Assembly (NCBI GenBank): GCA_945859605.1
Contig: OX243825.1
Location: 16,312,997 to 16,376,996, forward strand
Length of the DNA: 64,000 nucleotides
Source: Lumbricus rubellus
Taxonomy: Eukaryota; Annelida; Clitellata; Crassiclitellata; Lumbricidae
Reading direction: 5' to 3'
The notes under the pieces were generated by a model. The model worked only from the letters and a program-made list of their open reading frames with translations, had not been told where the DNA came from and did not search any database. The first letter of the stretch is position 1, and each line of letters starts with the position of its first letter. Shown one piece after another: positions 1 through 37,454 of the stretch. The position numbers were made by a program, and so were the translations under genes.

Positions 1-8
1 TTTGGTAG

Positions 9-3000
9 ACTATATGTCGACGTGGTGGAGAGTGGTTTGCAACTTTTGGTCGTCCTCGAAACACGGGAACCAAGGTCAGTCATTTATCGTTATATGACTT
101 CTTTACAGACTGTTGTTGAGTTGAATACTATCTAACAGTCTCTCTCTGAAATCTTGTAACTTACGATTGGAAATATTTGCGCACATACCTTTTGCCGTGG
201 CCCCCAATGTCGTATGCATTCGTACACAAATCGCCTAAATCCAGTGATCCCTCCCTGCATACGCAATGTATGGAAACTGGACAGCCCTAATTCAACTGTG
301 GTTCATCAGTTTGAATTGAATAAATGAATGTTATTAAACTTCTTTGAATTTAATTATTTCTGCTGTATTTATTTGCGTCTCGATACTTACGGGAACTAAT
401 GAAGATGTTGTAGTTAGACATTTTGTTGTTGAAGCTTAAATCCGCTACATTACATTCTGAATGACTTGTACATTTCTTGTCAGCTCTTCAACATCTCTGG
501 CCATGTGAATCATCCATGTACAGTGGAAGAAGAGATGTCGGTTCCGTTGAAGGAGTTGATCGAGAGGCACGCAGGCGGAGTAATCGGAGGATGGGACAAT
601 CTTCTCGGTGTCATACCTGGCGGGTCCTCCACTCCTGTCATACCAAAAAGGTATGTGTTTACTACTTGCCTCTTGAATCATATCTTAACCTTTGTATTTT
701 CCCTTTAATGCCGAGTTGGTAGTAAAAGGTATGGGAAATCCTATACCTTCCGGCATTAAAGGGTTCAAGTTTTTTTGTTTCTTGTTCTTGTTTATGCTTT
801 ACACAGATTTATGTTGCATGCGCTTTTTTTATTTGCTCTTCAGTTCTGTCTTGCTCTATTCTTTGTCTTCTTATGGGGTCTTGCTCACTGGGAGCGATTC
901 TGAACATTTCACTTACAAGAGACACTTTACAAATGCTTTTGTGAGCTGTTGAACATGTGTTATACAAGTGCTTCGTCGTCGTCGTCGATGCCTTATTCGT
1001 TCCGAACTTTGGCGGCACAAAGGACGATTTGTCTCTATGTGAAACTTCGTCCATTTGTGCTATCTTGGGGACTATAGAATGGTAGAGACCCCACTTCTTT
1101 CCATCCCGCAGTGCCGAACCGTTTTCAGGGCTGTTCCCCTACTCTGCTTCATGGCTAATCACTATCGAAGCCGTTGATCAATTCGTGCCGATCCTCCACC
1201 TCCGATAGTTAAATACAAGTGCTTAGATATAGATAAAAGTCATGCATACTAGTACATACTTGCTGCAGTCCAGAGTTTTGACCTTAGAAGCACGAATGTA
1301 ACGGTCTAACTGCACTCTTACATTTGAAATCCAGTGATGATATTCGTCATAAACTGGCTAAGATGTGTGTAATTTTACATACTTGCTCTAGATAGGGAAG
1401 CATGTGACAATTGTTAATGTAGCATTGAGTTTTATTTTTCATATTGTGTTTTTGTGTTTTTTCAGCGTTTGCGATGATGTTATGATGGATTTTGATGATC
1501 TGGTTGCTAAGCAGACGGCTCTTGGGACTGCTGCACTGATTGTTATGAACAAAAGTGCGGATATCACTCACTGCATCGCTAGGTTGATTGAATTCTACAA
1601 ACACGAAAGCTGTGGCCAGGTATTAAGTCGCCGTTTCTAAGCGAGATCATTTGTGACACAGGGGCTCAAAACCCGTCACATTTAGATTTTTGATCTTTTG
1701 ATTGAGTCATATGCTACAATGAACAAGCTCTACAATGCTTTTAACAGAATAAAAATATCTTTTTTTCTAACTGAAGTTATGCTCGTTTGATTCTTTCATT
1801 AGTTTATAGTGAGAATACCAAACAAAAAGTTACTGAATATTCGTGTAATCTAAGTCTACTGAACCTACTAAGTTATTATTCTGCAATTGTTCTGGGCATT
1901 AGAGGCATATATTCTGAATCAGATAACGCAAACGGCATCAAAATCGGTTCACTACTTTGCAAATTAGGGCGAATTCACAGTCATATGCTGAACTGAAGAA
2001 TAAACTGCATTCTTGACCCCTCTCGCCTATTTCGGCAGCCAGCGCAATATCTAGGAAGCAACAAATGACGGGTTTCGAGCCCCGGCGTCACATTTATGAA
2101 TATGAGATTATTTGTGGTTGATATGTAATATATGTAATGGAAATTGGGCTGCTGTTGGATTTCCCATGACTTTACCTTAACCTGGAAAAGCTGATCATAA
2201 TTACATATTACTCTACATTGCCTTCTCTGTGGCTGTCCTGCGACCTGGAATGGGCTCCCTACTACTCTTTGTTATCTGCTTATTGGTCTTTCTGTATCAT
2301 TTCTCACAGATCTTAAGATTTTCCTATTTGACCAGGGTTGGACTGGGAACGCTCTTGAGTAGACAACCTTGAATAGGCGCTTTATCAATTGCTATATAAT
2401 AAATAAATAAATAAGAATCCCATCTCGTTTATAAGGACTTAACACTAAATTTGCCTGAAGAATCCTTGATCCATGTAATTTGTTTAAGTTGTGTTTGTAT
2501 CAGATTAATAAGTGAGTATTTTTTTGTACAAAAGGTGCACATTTGCTCCATTTAAGCATCAAGATTACATTTAGTTTTGTATTTAAAATGCTTTGTATTT
2601 ATGATGCTCATATATAGTTTTGTATTGTTTGGTGGTAGTGTACTCCTTGTCGTGAAGGCGTCGACTGGATGAATAAAGTGATGCAACGCTTCAGTAAGTC
2701 TCAGCTAATGACCCTTTAACCACCAGCGTGTGCTAAAAATGCATTGAAAACATATGTAGCTGGTTGTCAAAGGGTTAAGCGTAAAGTAATGACGAGTTTC
2801 GTAGTGAGAGTTTGTCTTCACCCGGAGTAGTAAGTTTCAGTTTAACGATGCTGTGTGTCAACAAAGATCATTAGTGTTGCCCTCCTTTCTCCAGTATTGG
2901 GACTGGCACTGCCAGAGTACGAGCAGTGGCGGAAATCTACATTTTGTCTGGAGGTTATATATATAAGTAAGTAAGTAAGTAAGTATATAAATTAAACCAA

Positions 3001-4273
3001 TTGCATATTCACTCTCTGGCGTACATACATCTTAATATTCACATTTCAGTGTGACCTTGCAGGCACAAGAAATTTATGTAATAATAATAATTAATAACGC
3101 TGTGCAAATGTCAATTTCTACTGCCACAAGTAGTTATGTTTAAAGCTATATACAGTTCTAACATTTGGTGATGTTATCTTTTATGTGATTTCGTTATCTT
3201 CTGGATATATTAGTATAGGTTTAAAAATCGCACATTTCAACTACGCCAGGGAAGGAATAAGTTGCCGTTTTTGAATTTTGACTGAACAGTTCTGATCCAT
3301 AGATTTTAAATAACTTGTACTGACGTGGCAGTGTACTTTGTTTCAGCCATTGGAAAAGGAAATCCAGATGAGATAAACATGCTGTTCGAAATCAGCAAAC
3401 AGATTGAAGGACATACGATCTGTGCTCTGGGAGATGGAGCTGCTTGGCCGGTTCAGGTTTGTTTCAGTTCTATATTAAACAGTTGTTTGTATGGATAGCA
3501 TGTGGAATGAGCTGCAAAAGCACTTTGACACAATGCTGCAGTTTCTTATTAACATGTTTTTGCTGATTCCTGGCGTAAATGGATACCAGTTATTTTGATT
3601 AGATTTCACTTCTGTTGGATTCAGGGTTGAATGGTACGTTCAACAAAGGCTGCTGGCATCGGCAGAAAAATTAATTTCAGTATTTTTTGCCATATGTGTG
3701 GTGTAAGACAGCTGAACTTCATGATCTTAGTAATTTATTCGTGTGTCATGGGCTGGATATTACCACAGTATGTTATCCTTGTAATGTTGGTCATTCATTA
3801 ATGCAGTTCAAGTCTGTACTGAGATATTCACTGTGCAGAAAACGTTTGCATAATCCTGTATATGACATGATACAGTTCTATTGCTACACCTTCTGATTTT
3901 CGCAATTTCTAAACCGGTACTCAGATATGCCTTCCAGATTGTACACATACAGGTCTTTTCCCTGTACACCGATTTATACTGGCTGGCTTTCTTCTAGTTT
4001 GATTCTGCAGTGTCCAATAGGCAATTTAGAAGCCTTGGGTAGTGTTACTTTGACATTGCAAAGTGTTTTTTAGATGGGTGTGGAAATTTTAATTTTATTT
4101 TTAATTACATAAACTAAAGACAAAGATTGACTGCACTGTCTTCTATTTAACCATTTCTCTGTGCATTATGTTTGCAGGGTCTCATTCGCCATTTTCGACC
4201 AGAGGTGGAACGGAAGATGAGAGAGTACCAGGAGAAGAAAGAAAAACTGAAGAAGTCGTCTGCCAGAACTTAA
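9..4273 (+). CDS. NDUFV1: NADH:ubiquinone oxidoreductase flavoprotein 1, C-terminal exons (5' partial)
   Basis: Complex I 51-kDa subunit; it holds FMN and iron-sulfur cluster N3 and takes electrons from NADH in the mitochondrial matrix arm. Six exons read in one consistent frame: 9-74, 484-650, 1466-1619, 2639-2693, 3347-3456 and 4178-4273 (TAA). All introns are GT/AG. An in-frame TAG at 6-8 shows that the first exon begins at 9; upstream exons lie outside the window. The 215 residues match the C-terminal part of a family usually about 460 long. The block starting [12 protein letters not shown] is diagnostic. The N3 cluster cysteines are visible: ESCGQ ends exon 3, CTPCREG opens exon 4, and the fourth Cys is in [10 protein letters not shown] of exon 5. 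The C-terminus is a lysine-rich tail ([13 protein letters not shown]). The gene converges on PFK. An ATTAAA at 4349 and an AATAAA at 4688, the latter inside a hAT-like element, are candidate poly(A) signals. Confidence 0.97.
697..766. repeat. Degenerate miniature hairpin, TTAA-hairpin family A
   Basis: CCCTTTAATGCCG (701-713) pairs with CGGCATTAAAGGG (751-763). The spacer is nearly the same as in the copies at 26211, 32128 and 32528. The flanking TTAA has decayed here. It lies in NDUFV1 intron 2, 50 bp after the donor. Confidence 0.7.
1653..2091. mobile_element. Putative short inverted-repeat element in NDUFV1 intron 3
   Basis: Termini at 1653-1678 and 2066-2091 are inverted copies of one another (about 22 of 26 bases; core GGGGCTC.AAACCCGTCA). 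No ORF of transposase type is present and a target-site duplication is not clear. Family unknown. Confidence 0.5.
2215..2415 (+). mobile_element. CR1-like LINE 3' end fragment (LINE-A)
   Basis: It contains the shared LINE-A 3' terminus: a stretch encoding TWNGLP-like residues, then GGACTGGGAACGCTCTTGAG, then a GCTATATAA element and an (AAAT)n tail at about 2396-2415. It is a 5'-truncated relic in NDUFV1 intron 3. Confidence 0.7.
2709..2778. repeat. Miniature hairpin, CCCTTT / AAAGGG termini
   Basis: ACCCTTTAAC at 2711 pairs with AAAGGGTTAA at 2770. The right side keeps TTAA; the left does not. It lies just after the donor of NDUFV1 exon 4. The middle differs from family A. Confidence 0.5.
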
Positions 4274-4424
4274 GATCCGTCGTAATAAGTTATTTCTGTT
4301 GAACGTCAACAACCGATTTAGTGACGCAAAAACGCATCTCAACACGAAATTAAACTCTCATCTGACTGTTGATACGAGCGTCTTTCTACGATTTTTTTTA
4401 GTTGCCAGTTCATGGTATTGCCAT

Positions 4425-5658
4425 CAGGGGCTTCTATCCCCCCTAAGCAGCCGGGCGCAATACATATTCTTCCCCCCCCTTATTGGGCCGACCTACTATC
4501 CCGGCAATATGTAATCTTGTCCACTAACTATAGGGAATGAAGGTTTCTGGGGGGGGGGAGACAAACAAGCGTCCAGCAGACGATCATCGAAGCACGTAGC
4601 GCCAAGACTGGGAGGGGTTTTGGGTGTGATATGCGTCCCTCCCCATTAGAAATTCTTGCAATTTCCGCCTTGCAATTTCTGCAATACAATAAAATACAAT
4701 GTGGGCCTACATAATAATGATGTTATTTTTCTAAGTGTTCTTGGAACAAAATATTTTGAAATTTGACAGTCTGAAATTTGAAAGATAACACTGGAAATAA
4801 GCCATTTAGTTCAGTGTTTAATCAGTGTGTTACCTAGTCACACTGCTTTGGGGAAATGTAGGCTTTGGGGGAGGGGTAAATGGCTGTTTTGGGCGAACGG
4901 AAACTGCTCAGGCAGAAATTTCTGACAACATTTTTTAGTCTTTCGCCTAATTTTCCTCCATAAAACATACATTTACTTCCCCAAAATGCTGATGCATGAC
5001 CTTATTTTTAGTGGGCCTACTTCGATACTTTGCAGTCAAATTCTTCTACTGACGGGATAACTGCACTTGTATAAACCTGTCAAATTTATATAGGGGGGTC
5101 AGTGTTGCATTATATACTTTTTATGGTGAGGGGAAATTATTCTAGGCCCCCTATATAATTGTTCACAACACCTACGATTTTTCTGGGAAATTTTCATTCC
5201 TGGGGAACTCCCTCCCAGAGATGTCTAGATTAAACACTGCATTTGGTTGTACAAATACAGTATTTGTACAGGTATTAACATTAAATCAAATCATTATAAT
5301 ATGATTGTATCATTTATTAAAATAGTAGGCCATAAATAATAATATTATTATTAGGTAATAGTAAATTTTATTGTGGCGTATTAAAACAGTTCATGTGATG
5401 AAATAATGTAGATAGTAATACTATTATAACTAATAACTAATACAATGTTGAAAAATGTTTATGGGGGGGGGAAGTAATTTGGGGAAAACTTCGTCCTAAG
5501 TTTTGAGCCGCTTTTTGAAAGAAGGAAGTGTAATTAAACACTGCTTCCATGGGTGGCCTTCCCCCCCTATCGACGTGAGTTTTGACTTTCTTCTGTTTCC
5601 CCCCTGTTTTTCACTGGGCGCAAGTCGCGCCCGCCTATACATGGGATAGAAGCCCCTG
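4425..5658. mobile_element. Non-autonomous hAT-like DNA transposon
   Basis: The ends are perfect 15-bp inverted repeats (CAGGGGCTTCTATCC at 4425, GGATAGAAGCCCCTG at 5644-5658), flanked by a perfect 8-bp duplication ATTGCCAT (4417-4424 and 5659-5666). CAGGG termini with 8-bp duplications are the hAT signature. The 1234-bp interior has several poly-G or poly-C runs and no transposase ORF. It sits 151 bp after the NDUFV1 stop, so it probably forms part of that gene's 3' end; it carries an AATAAA at 4688. Confidence 0.85.
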
Positions 5659-5977
5659 ATTGCCATCATGCAAAATACATTTCGGGCTGTAGTAAGTGAG
5701 AAGAATGAACTCCAGTGAGATGGAAGGATTCAGTGTGAAATCGCCGCTGTTGTATACACTTTGAAATGCGCTAGTGAATCCCATATTAAAGTTTGTGCTT
5801 TACCATGCAGCATGCATTGTGGGGCAAGGTAACACGTTGATCATTGTACATGTAACTTGTTTCTCATTAGCACATTGTGCTGTGATTTACGCAAACAACA
5901 AAGTGTTCAAATACTCTGGCCAGAGCAAGGGCAAAGACCCCTAATATTACATATTCTGATCATAACTATTGTATTTA

Positions 5978-6056
5978 TTAACCCTTTACCCGTTTGCCCC
6001 GAGAATATCCGCTGAAAACACAGGCTTAACGGGAAAAATGAACGGTAAAGGGTTAA
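5978..6056. repeat. TTAA-bounded miniature hairpin, family B
   Basis: TTAACCCTTTACCCGTT at the left pairs with AACGGTAAAGGGTTAA at the right, 79 bp overall, both ends TTAA. The interior (GAGAATATCCGCTGAAAACA) is shared with the copy at 39722. A piggyBac-type origin is inferred from TTAA plus CCCT termini. Confidence 0.75.
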
Positions 6057-6059
6057 AGA

Positions 6060-7660
6060 AGCTGCCCATTGAGCAAAGAATCCACTTTAAAATGCTGATT
6101 TCCACAAGACAATGTATTTAAATCAGCTGAGCTAATAATTATTATGACTCGTCTTTTTCAACTTGCTCTAAACCGATTTTGTGGTTTTTATGCTTCTTTA
6201 AGTGCAGTGCGATTTGTGACTGATTTCACTTGAAGTGGCCATTGATTGTTGCTATGATTAAAAAGTTGGGCAATTTCGATAAATAAGCTGGCCATTGGCA
6301 AGACATTTTCCTAGATCATCAATACACACCCTTCGAAGTAAACATTGAGCAGAACCTGGAAATGGGTTGCCATTATGGTTTTCATAATACCCAACCCTCT
6401 TTGCGGCTTTGTGCACAGCTGACTGTGGTACAGGGAGGAATGGTTCAATGCTGGATAAAGTACCGAGGTCTGGCAGCCACTGACAATAAATAGCATTACC
6501 TAGGTGCTGAGAGTCTGAGACCTAGGTAGTACCTATCAGGTACTGATACTAGATGATGCCTACTGATGCCTGACGCATACTCCAAGCAAAGTTCATCACC
6601 CAGCATATTGCAGACTGTCCGACTAAAGTTGACAAGTACCAACTACTGGAGAAACCACCAAAAGCCATCTACCAAGATAACCTTTAGTTGCAGATATCTC
6701 CCACAAGAAGTCCCTCTTTCTGTGGACATCTTTTACGCACAGTGCACACACTACCTTGGGCCTGATCTGATATGGTTCTGTACACTGGGGTTGAACTGAA
6801 CTCTGTTGGCTAGTTTCATATCCACAGTACCAAACCAACACTGCAATTCTTTAATTCTTTCAACATTGAAACAGCATCCTGTAATAATTTTTTTACACGA
6901 ATGGACAATCAAAAACATTTTAATTAATTCAACAATATAGACCTGCTTATTTCGATCAATTAAACTCATCATAAAAATCATAGTACTAATAAAATATTTT
7001 TTAAACATCAAAACAAAACTTTACCACAGTTTTACATTGCACAATATTTATTGTCAATAGAGCAAGGCAAGTTCAACAAAGTTCTTTATTTCGTTATTTA
7101 AACTGGAAGCTCATGAAGCAAGGCTGCAAACTAACTACACAGCTGACTTGGTCTCTGAATGTTTTGGACAAATACATTATTCATTATAGACTGCTATCTA
7201 GTCCAGATCCTATATGGAAAAGTCTGATCGGTTTTGATTATATGTATTTAAATTGTATGTATGCAAGATTATATCGTCATTTATATAGCGCCTTAACAAG
7301 AATCTCACGATAGCGCTTAACATAGCTACTCAACAGATCTAAAGAGATGCAATGTAAGATATTTTGAGAATGTTTCCTGAGTTGAAATGTCGCGAACTGT
7401 TAGTGAAAGACAGTTCCAGTATGATGGTGCAATGCATGAGAAGGCACGTTAAGCTTCTTTCACCATAGTGCAGTTTGTCAACTGATTATGTTAAATACAC
7501 ATAAACTTTTATTACAAACACCAATCTGTGGAGTGTGGTCCTGTGGAATTATCATTGAAAAAAATGACGTACTTTGAATTTCTGTAAGATAAACTTTGCA
7601 AAAAAAAGGTCTTTCAGCTTTAGGCAACTAAACAACCTTATAATCAGACAAATACAGCAA
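6060..7660. other. NDUFV1-PFK convergent intergenic region
   Basis: No conserved coding sequence seen. A short fragment near 7275-7330 resembles a SINE/LINE tail (TATATAGCGCC). TTTATT motifs at 7508 and 7083 could be poly(A) signals for PFK on the minus strand. Confidence 0.4.
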
Positions 7661-7661
7661 A

Positions 7662-7770
7662 ATCAAAATTACTACACTACAGACATGAAATCAAAATTAC
7701 TACACTACAGACATGAAGTCAAAATTACTACACTGCAGACATGAAGTCAAAATTACTACACTACAGACAT
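7662..7770. repeat. 28-bp tandem repeat, about 4 copies
   Basis: The unit TCAAAATTACTACACTACAG plus 8 bases recurs at 7663, 7691, 7719 and 7747, nearly identical. It lies in or just past the PFK 3' UTR. Confidence 0.9.
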
Positions 7771-7904
7771 GCAACAGATGCTAGCAAACTACACTAAACA
7801 ATAATAATTATGGCAACATAAAAATGTAATCACAACAGCCTCATCCACAGTCAACTCAATATTTAAGATGAATTGATTGTAAATGGAATCGCCGCAATCT
7901 TGAC

Positions 7905-33214
<25,310 letters not shown>

Positions 33215-33363
33215 CTCTCTTCGTTGTAATTATGGAAATCACTCTCAATGCCTTGATGTTACACGGAGTATCGGAATGACACACAATGTTTTACGATCAA
33301 ATTGCAAAGTTCTCTGTTCATACACACAAACACACATGAAAGCCAATGTGCTAAAAAAACGTA

Positions 33364-33977
33364 GTGGATCCGCTCACGCCCCGAGCGTGAGCGGAAACCA
33401 TGTGCTACATTCACGCCCGTAACATTATTGGTTAGAGCCTCTCACGTGACGCCCCTCTCGCTATTGGCTAAAACATGTCACGTGAATTTAGGGGAGGAGG
33501 TTGTCGAGTACAGCACGTGCGACACGCAGGCTCTCACGATTTTACACGAATTGCAATGTAAAACGTTTAAAATGTCTTACAAATGACCCTACGTATGGAG
33601 GAACATTTTGCACAGGTAATTATGTCTCACTTTAGCGCTCTTTATCGTTAAATTGAAGCATGGTTATAACATAGAAGACGTAGGTGTCGTTCGCGTATAG
33701 GGTACAAGGTTTCGCGTGAGGGTCGGTTAGGGTTAGTGTTAGGGTTAGTGTAGTCATTACATTGTTAAGATTTTTGCGTCGTGAGGGTCGGTTAGGGTTA
33801 GTGTTAGGGTTAGTGTCGTCATTAGATTCTTAAGATTTTTCCGTTGGTTGTTTAGCAGTTGTTGGCCAAGCTAGCCTAATAGCTTCACCATCAACTGCTA
33901 ACATCTTCCCCTTTCACGTGCGCAAAATCACGTGACATACAATGACCAATTGCGAAGCGACGGGCGTGAGCGGATCC
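33364..33977. promoter_or_regulatory. E-box-rich 5' flank of PFK, bounded by inverted repeats
   Basis: TGGATCCGCTCACGCCC (33365-33381) is repeated inverted at about 33962-33978. Between them are five CACGTG E-boxes (33443, 33479, 33514, 33915, 33929) and two ATTGG (CCAAT on the PFK strand; 33427, 33463). This is the stretch where PFK transcription should begin, 150-760 bp upstream of its ATG. CACGTG is the site of Myc/USF/ChREBP-type bHLH factors. Both the promoter role and the transposon origin are inferred; no target duplication was found. Confidence 0.5.
33717..33840 (+). repeat. 64-bp tandem duplication with TTAGGG motifs
   Basis: Two units (33717-33780, 33781-33840) each carry GGTTAGGGTTAGTGTTAGGG. 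A related stretch is inside the element at 36696-37171. This is interstitial, not a telomere. Confidence 0.85.
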
Positions 33978-34149
33978 ATGACCTAAAAAAAATGCCCATC
34001 ATGGACCTGCAGTGTAAAATCACAAAAATTTTAACAGAACAGCAGCAGCGAATGACAGATAATTCCCTGGTGTTTAGTCAAACAACATCAGAAGAGCAAG
34101 CCCTTCAGAGCGAAAACAGTGGGAGGAAAATAAATGGCCAGTCATGATT

Positions 34150-35500
34150 TTGAATGATGAGGAAGAATGAATATATCATAGCAGTTTGACGACTGTGTCT
34201 GACAACTGTAGGAAGGCTGAGAAGCATGAAGGGCACTGTTAAATGATAGATATATCGTGTTCTATGCCCTGGCATGTGACTAGAACATGAATTATGTGAT
34301 GGACGCTATGGGATTTTAATGATTATTGAATTACATGTTATGATTATTTTATGATTGCACACACTTAGATTGTTCCCGCAGTGCATTTGCAGACGGTCCA
34401 ATAAAGTACATACCTACTTATTTCTACAGCAAAACTATAGCAGAGTGAATCGAAGTACTTAGCCAAGTGTGCAATGTACACCTGAAATGGTTATTTTACT
34501 TCAAAACTAGTCTGCAATGTTTAATCACATTATAAGTTTGTAGGAATTTGTATAATTTCCCATCAATCGCCCAAAAAACCAGGTCCACATAGCTTTACAT
34601 GGAAATACCTTGCACTTAAAAGATTTTCTTATGCTCATTACAAACGAGCCTACTGCAAATTTTCATAACAACACTGAAGTTCTGTGAAATGACATCCGCA
34701 AAAGACATCCGTAATGAAATAACTGCCCGCACTTAACTAATTTGGTATACTTAGAGGAAGATCTAGTTGATGTTTAGGCCTACATATTAACAGCAACACG
34801 AGTAGGTCTCGTGCCTGGAACGGGTCGGGTCGACCCGACCGTAACCGCAAGGTGAAGGTCAAACATCGCCAAAGTAAAGGTCAACCGAGGCTTTTCGATC
34901 GTTAAGCATTGTACTATTCACGTAAAAATAAGCCTACAATGCGACTATGACAACTCCACAACTACTCTGCTATAATAAAATAGAACTAACAACTACCAAC
35001 TACAGACTCTAGTCCAAACTCTAAACTACTAACACAGACTCTAATAAATTATCTTTGCTTATTCCTTCTCTACATAAAAACTCGTTTCGTAACGACATCC
35101 ACATACGACCTTCACCGACACGATCAACATCCAAGACGTTTAATTAATCTGATGTTTAATCAACTGTCTGCTAAGACATAAATAAACATTTGCGCAACTA
35201 CTTTGACCTGTACTTGGTCCAGAGTCCATGCAGTACTCCACACAATAACAATCTTACAAGCCCAACAAACCTCAGAATCGAAGTCTCATTCAAACCCCAG
35301 TTCGCTCCAGCTCCTACTCCACAATACTCGATTCAATATCCGGCACAATTAAAAGGTCGTCGATCGTTATCTTAGCCAATCCGTTTCACGACAGCAGATG
35401 TGTTTACAAAGCAAACAGGTCAACCTCGTTTTGCGGCTGTTTTGCGATGTCGCACGTACAACCTTTGGAGATGACCTTGTTAATATTCATGTTTCAATGG
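34150..35500. other. PFK-MTMR9 divergent intergenic region
   Basis: No coding sequence recognised. AT-rich with scattered TAGGCCTA-like palindromes. Confidence 0.4.
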
Positions 35501-35533
35501 ATCATTAATATTAATGAGAAACAGAAATAGCCT

Positions 35534-35700
35534 CATTCATTCATTCGGACATTAAATTTTATGTAGCGCGTCGTCATGTAAAAACTACTCAGAGGCGTTC
35601 CCCACTCCAGCGCGCCTAGAAAGAACAGTTTCAAGTTTAGTAAGGAACAATCCCGGTAGAGTCCCAGGGTGTAGGCGTAGCTCAAAAGAAAGGCCCTTTT
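35534..35700 (-). mobile_element. LINE-A 3' end fragment
   Basis: ATTCATTCATTC, then TATGTAGCGCGTCG and CTCAGAGGCGTTCCCCACTC, the inverse of the LINE-A tail, strongly decayed. Confidence 0.6.
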
Positions 35701-35834
35701 GTCCTCGATCCGTCATTTGTCAAGTTTAGTGCTCCACTTGGTAGGGCCTACGTGTCCAGATGATGTTAGGCTATGTCCTCGTATTCCTAATTACTATAGG
35801 CCTATATCTAGCGTAATCTTTCTCTGCATTTGTT

Positions 35835-36010
35835 TTGTTTGCATGTGCATCTGTTTAAGCGTCTCTTCAAACTTACTAGGCCTAGGCTTCTGAGCAATTG
35901 TGAGTGAAGGACTTGCCCAAGGTCCCTACGTTGCGAATTGATGTGGATTCGAAACTGCAACCCTTCGGCTGCAAGGCGACGAACATCCACCACCGCATCC
36001 CAAGTGGTGC
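35835..36010 (-). mobile_element. SINE-A copy, divergent
   Basis: Plus view: GAGCAATTGTGAGTGAAGGA, CTTGCCCAAGGTCCC, GTGGATTCGAAAC (B-box inverse) and CCACCACCGCATCC, in the order expected for an inverted SINE-A. Confidence 0.75.
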
Positions 36011-36695
36011 ATTTGTTTTCGTTTGAAACTGGCATGTCATGCATTGTATGGAGTTGTTGTGGATGTATAATTGGTTATCTTTTTGGGGATAGGCCTAAAT
36101 AAACAAATTGAATTGAATTGAACTCGCTCTAGCAGACTTGTTTGGAGACTTTTTAGTTTGGATTACAAAATAATACATTACATAATTTATCGTTGTTTGA
36201 GTGTAGCGCCTGATGATTATTATTATAACTAGGTACAGAATCAAGTGCTTGCCGAGATTTGCGGTGGGAGGGTTAAGTTTTATTACAATCTGAACGCAAA
36301 TTTGTTAAAATATTATAATTTCATCGCCGTCTGTGAATATAATTTTTTGATACTCTAAAGTGTAAACTACATTTTACCTACATGGTGTGACGAAACTAAG
36401 CTTGTAAAGTTCGGTGTACCTGCAATAAGGTTAGCAGTGAAAGAGAAATCTAACGGCCAGGTTGGGTTTTGTTTTTATTTTTAGGGGGAGGCGTTTAGTT
36501 ACACATTTGATGAGGTTTACATACTGAGACATCTATACACACACGTTATGGAAGCCTTTATCCTCTGAATGCGAGCCAGAAATCATTACTGTAGTACTGG
36601 TGTACCGTGTACTGAACTTCTGTATGAGTCTTTGTTATTACAGCGTCGTTAAACTGAAACTACTTCTACTAGACCTGAGTTTGCTACAGTAAACG

Positions 36696-37171
36696 GGTAA
36701 TGTTCTCCTTTAGCGTCCGAAATTATTTCAATGTAGCATCCTATAATATATACTCTGTGTTTTCAGCTGCGTGTTTTACGAGTCTCGACGGTTAAAATTT
36801 ATAAATTAGATGAAAAATATTTCCCGACGAAATAGAAGCGGGATTTAGCGCATGAGTGTCGGTTAGGGCTCGAGTTAGGCGTCGTGAGGGTCGGTTAATT
36901 AGGGTTAGTTTTAGGGTTAGTGCAGGCATTCTGCTGAAAAGCCTGAAATTGAAGCTGGAATGATGAAAATGTTCTTGCCAGACTGGAGCTGGAATGACGA
37001 AAAATAATTGTTATATAAATAGAAGTTGGATAGCAACCATTGAATGACGCGATTGACATCAATTTTTTCGGACGCTGAGGTGAAACGATCATTTAAACCC
37101 AGAGTATGTATTATCGGATGCTACCATTGAAACCATTGAAATAATTTCGGACGCTAAAGGAGAACATTACC
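36696..37171. mobile_element. MULE-like element, 476 bp, 9-bp target duplication
   Basis: CAGTAAACG is duplicated at 36687-36695 and 37172-37180. The inverted ends match perfectly for 38 bp (GGTAATGTTCTCCTTTAGCG onwards) and continue after a 12-bp indel. The centre contains TTAGGGTTAG repeats like those at 33717. No ORF. It lies 275 bp upstream of the MTMR9 start codon. Confidence 0.85.
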
Positions 37172-37454
37172 CAGTAAACGTTTGTTAGACGATGGGTCTA
37201 TTTTAAAATTAACCCAATTACTAAACCGTCATTTAATTTAAGCTTAATTAGGACTAATGGTGCTAGATTATAACTAAAATTATTGAGATTAAATTGGTTG
37301 CTGATAATGATATTATGCACATGAAAATGCTCAGCTATACTATTTTGAAGAGAAAAGTCTAGTTAGAAGTGCAGTGTACCAGTATCTAATGTCAGAATAT
37401 TAAAACATAGTATTACCTATAAAACTTTGTTTGATTAGCTGTTTCAGATAGAAC

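Noticed and set aside
33717..36920. Telomere or chromosome end
   Set aside because: Only a few TTAGGG units, mixed with other sequence and flanked by genes.
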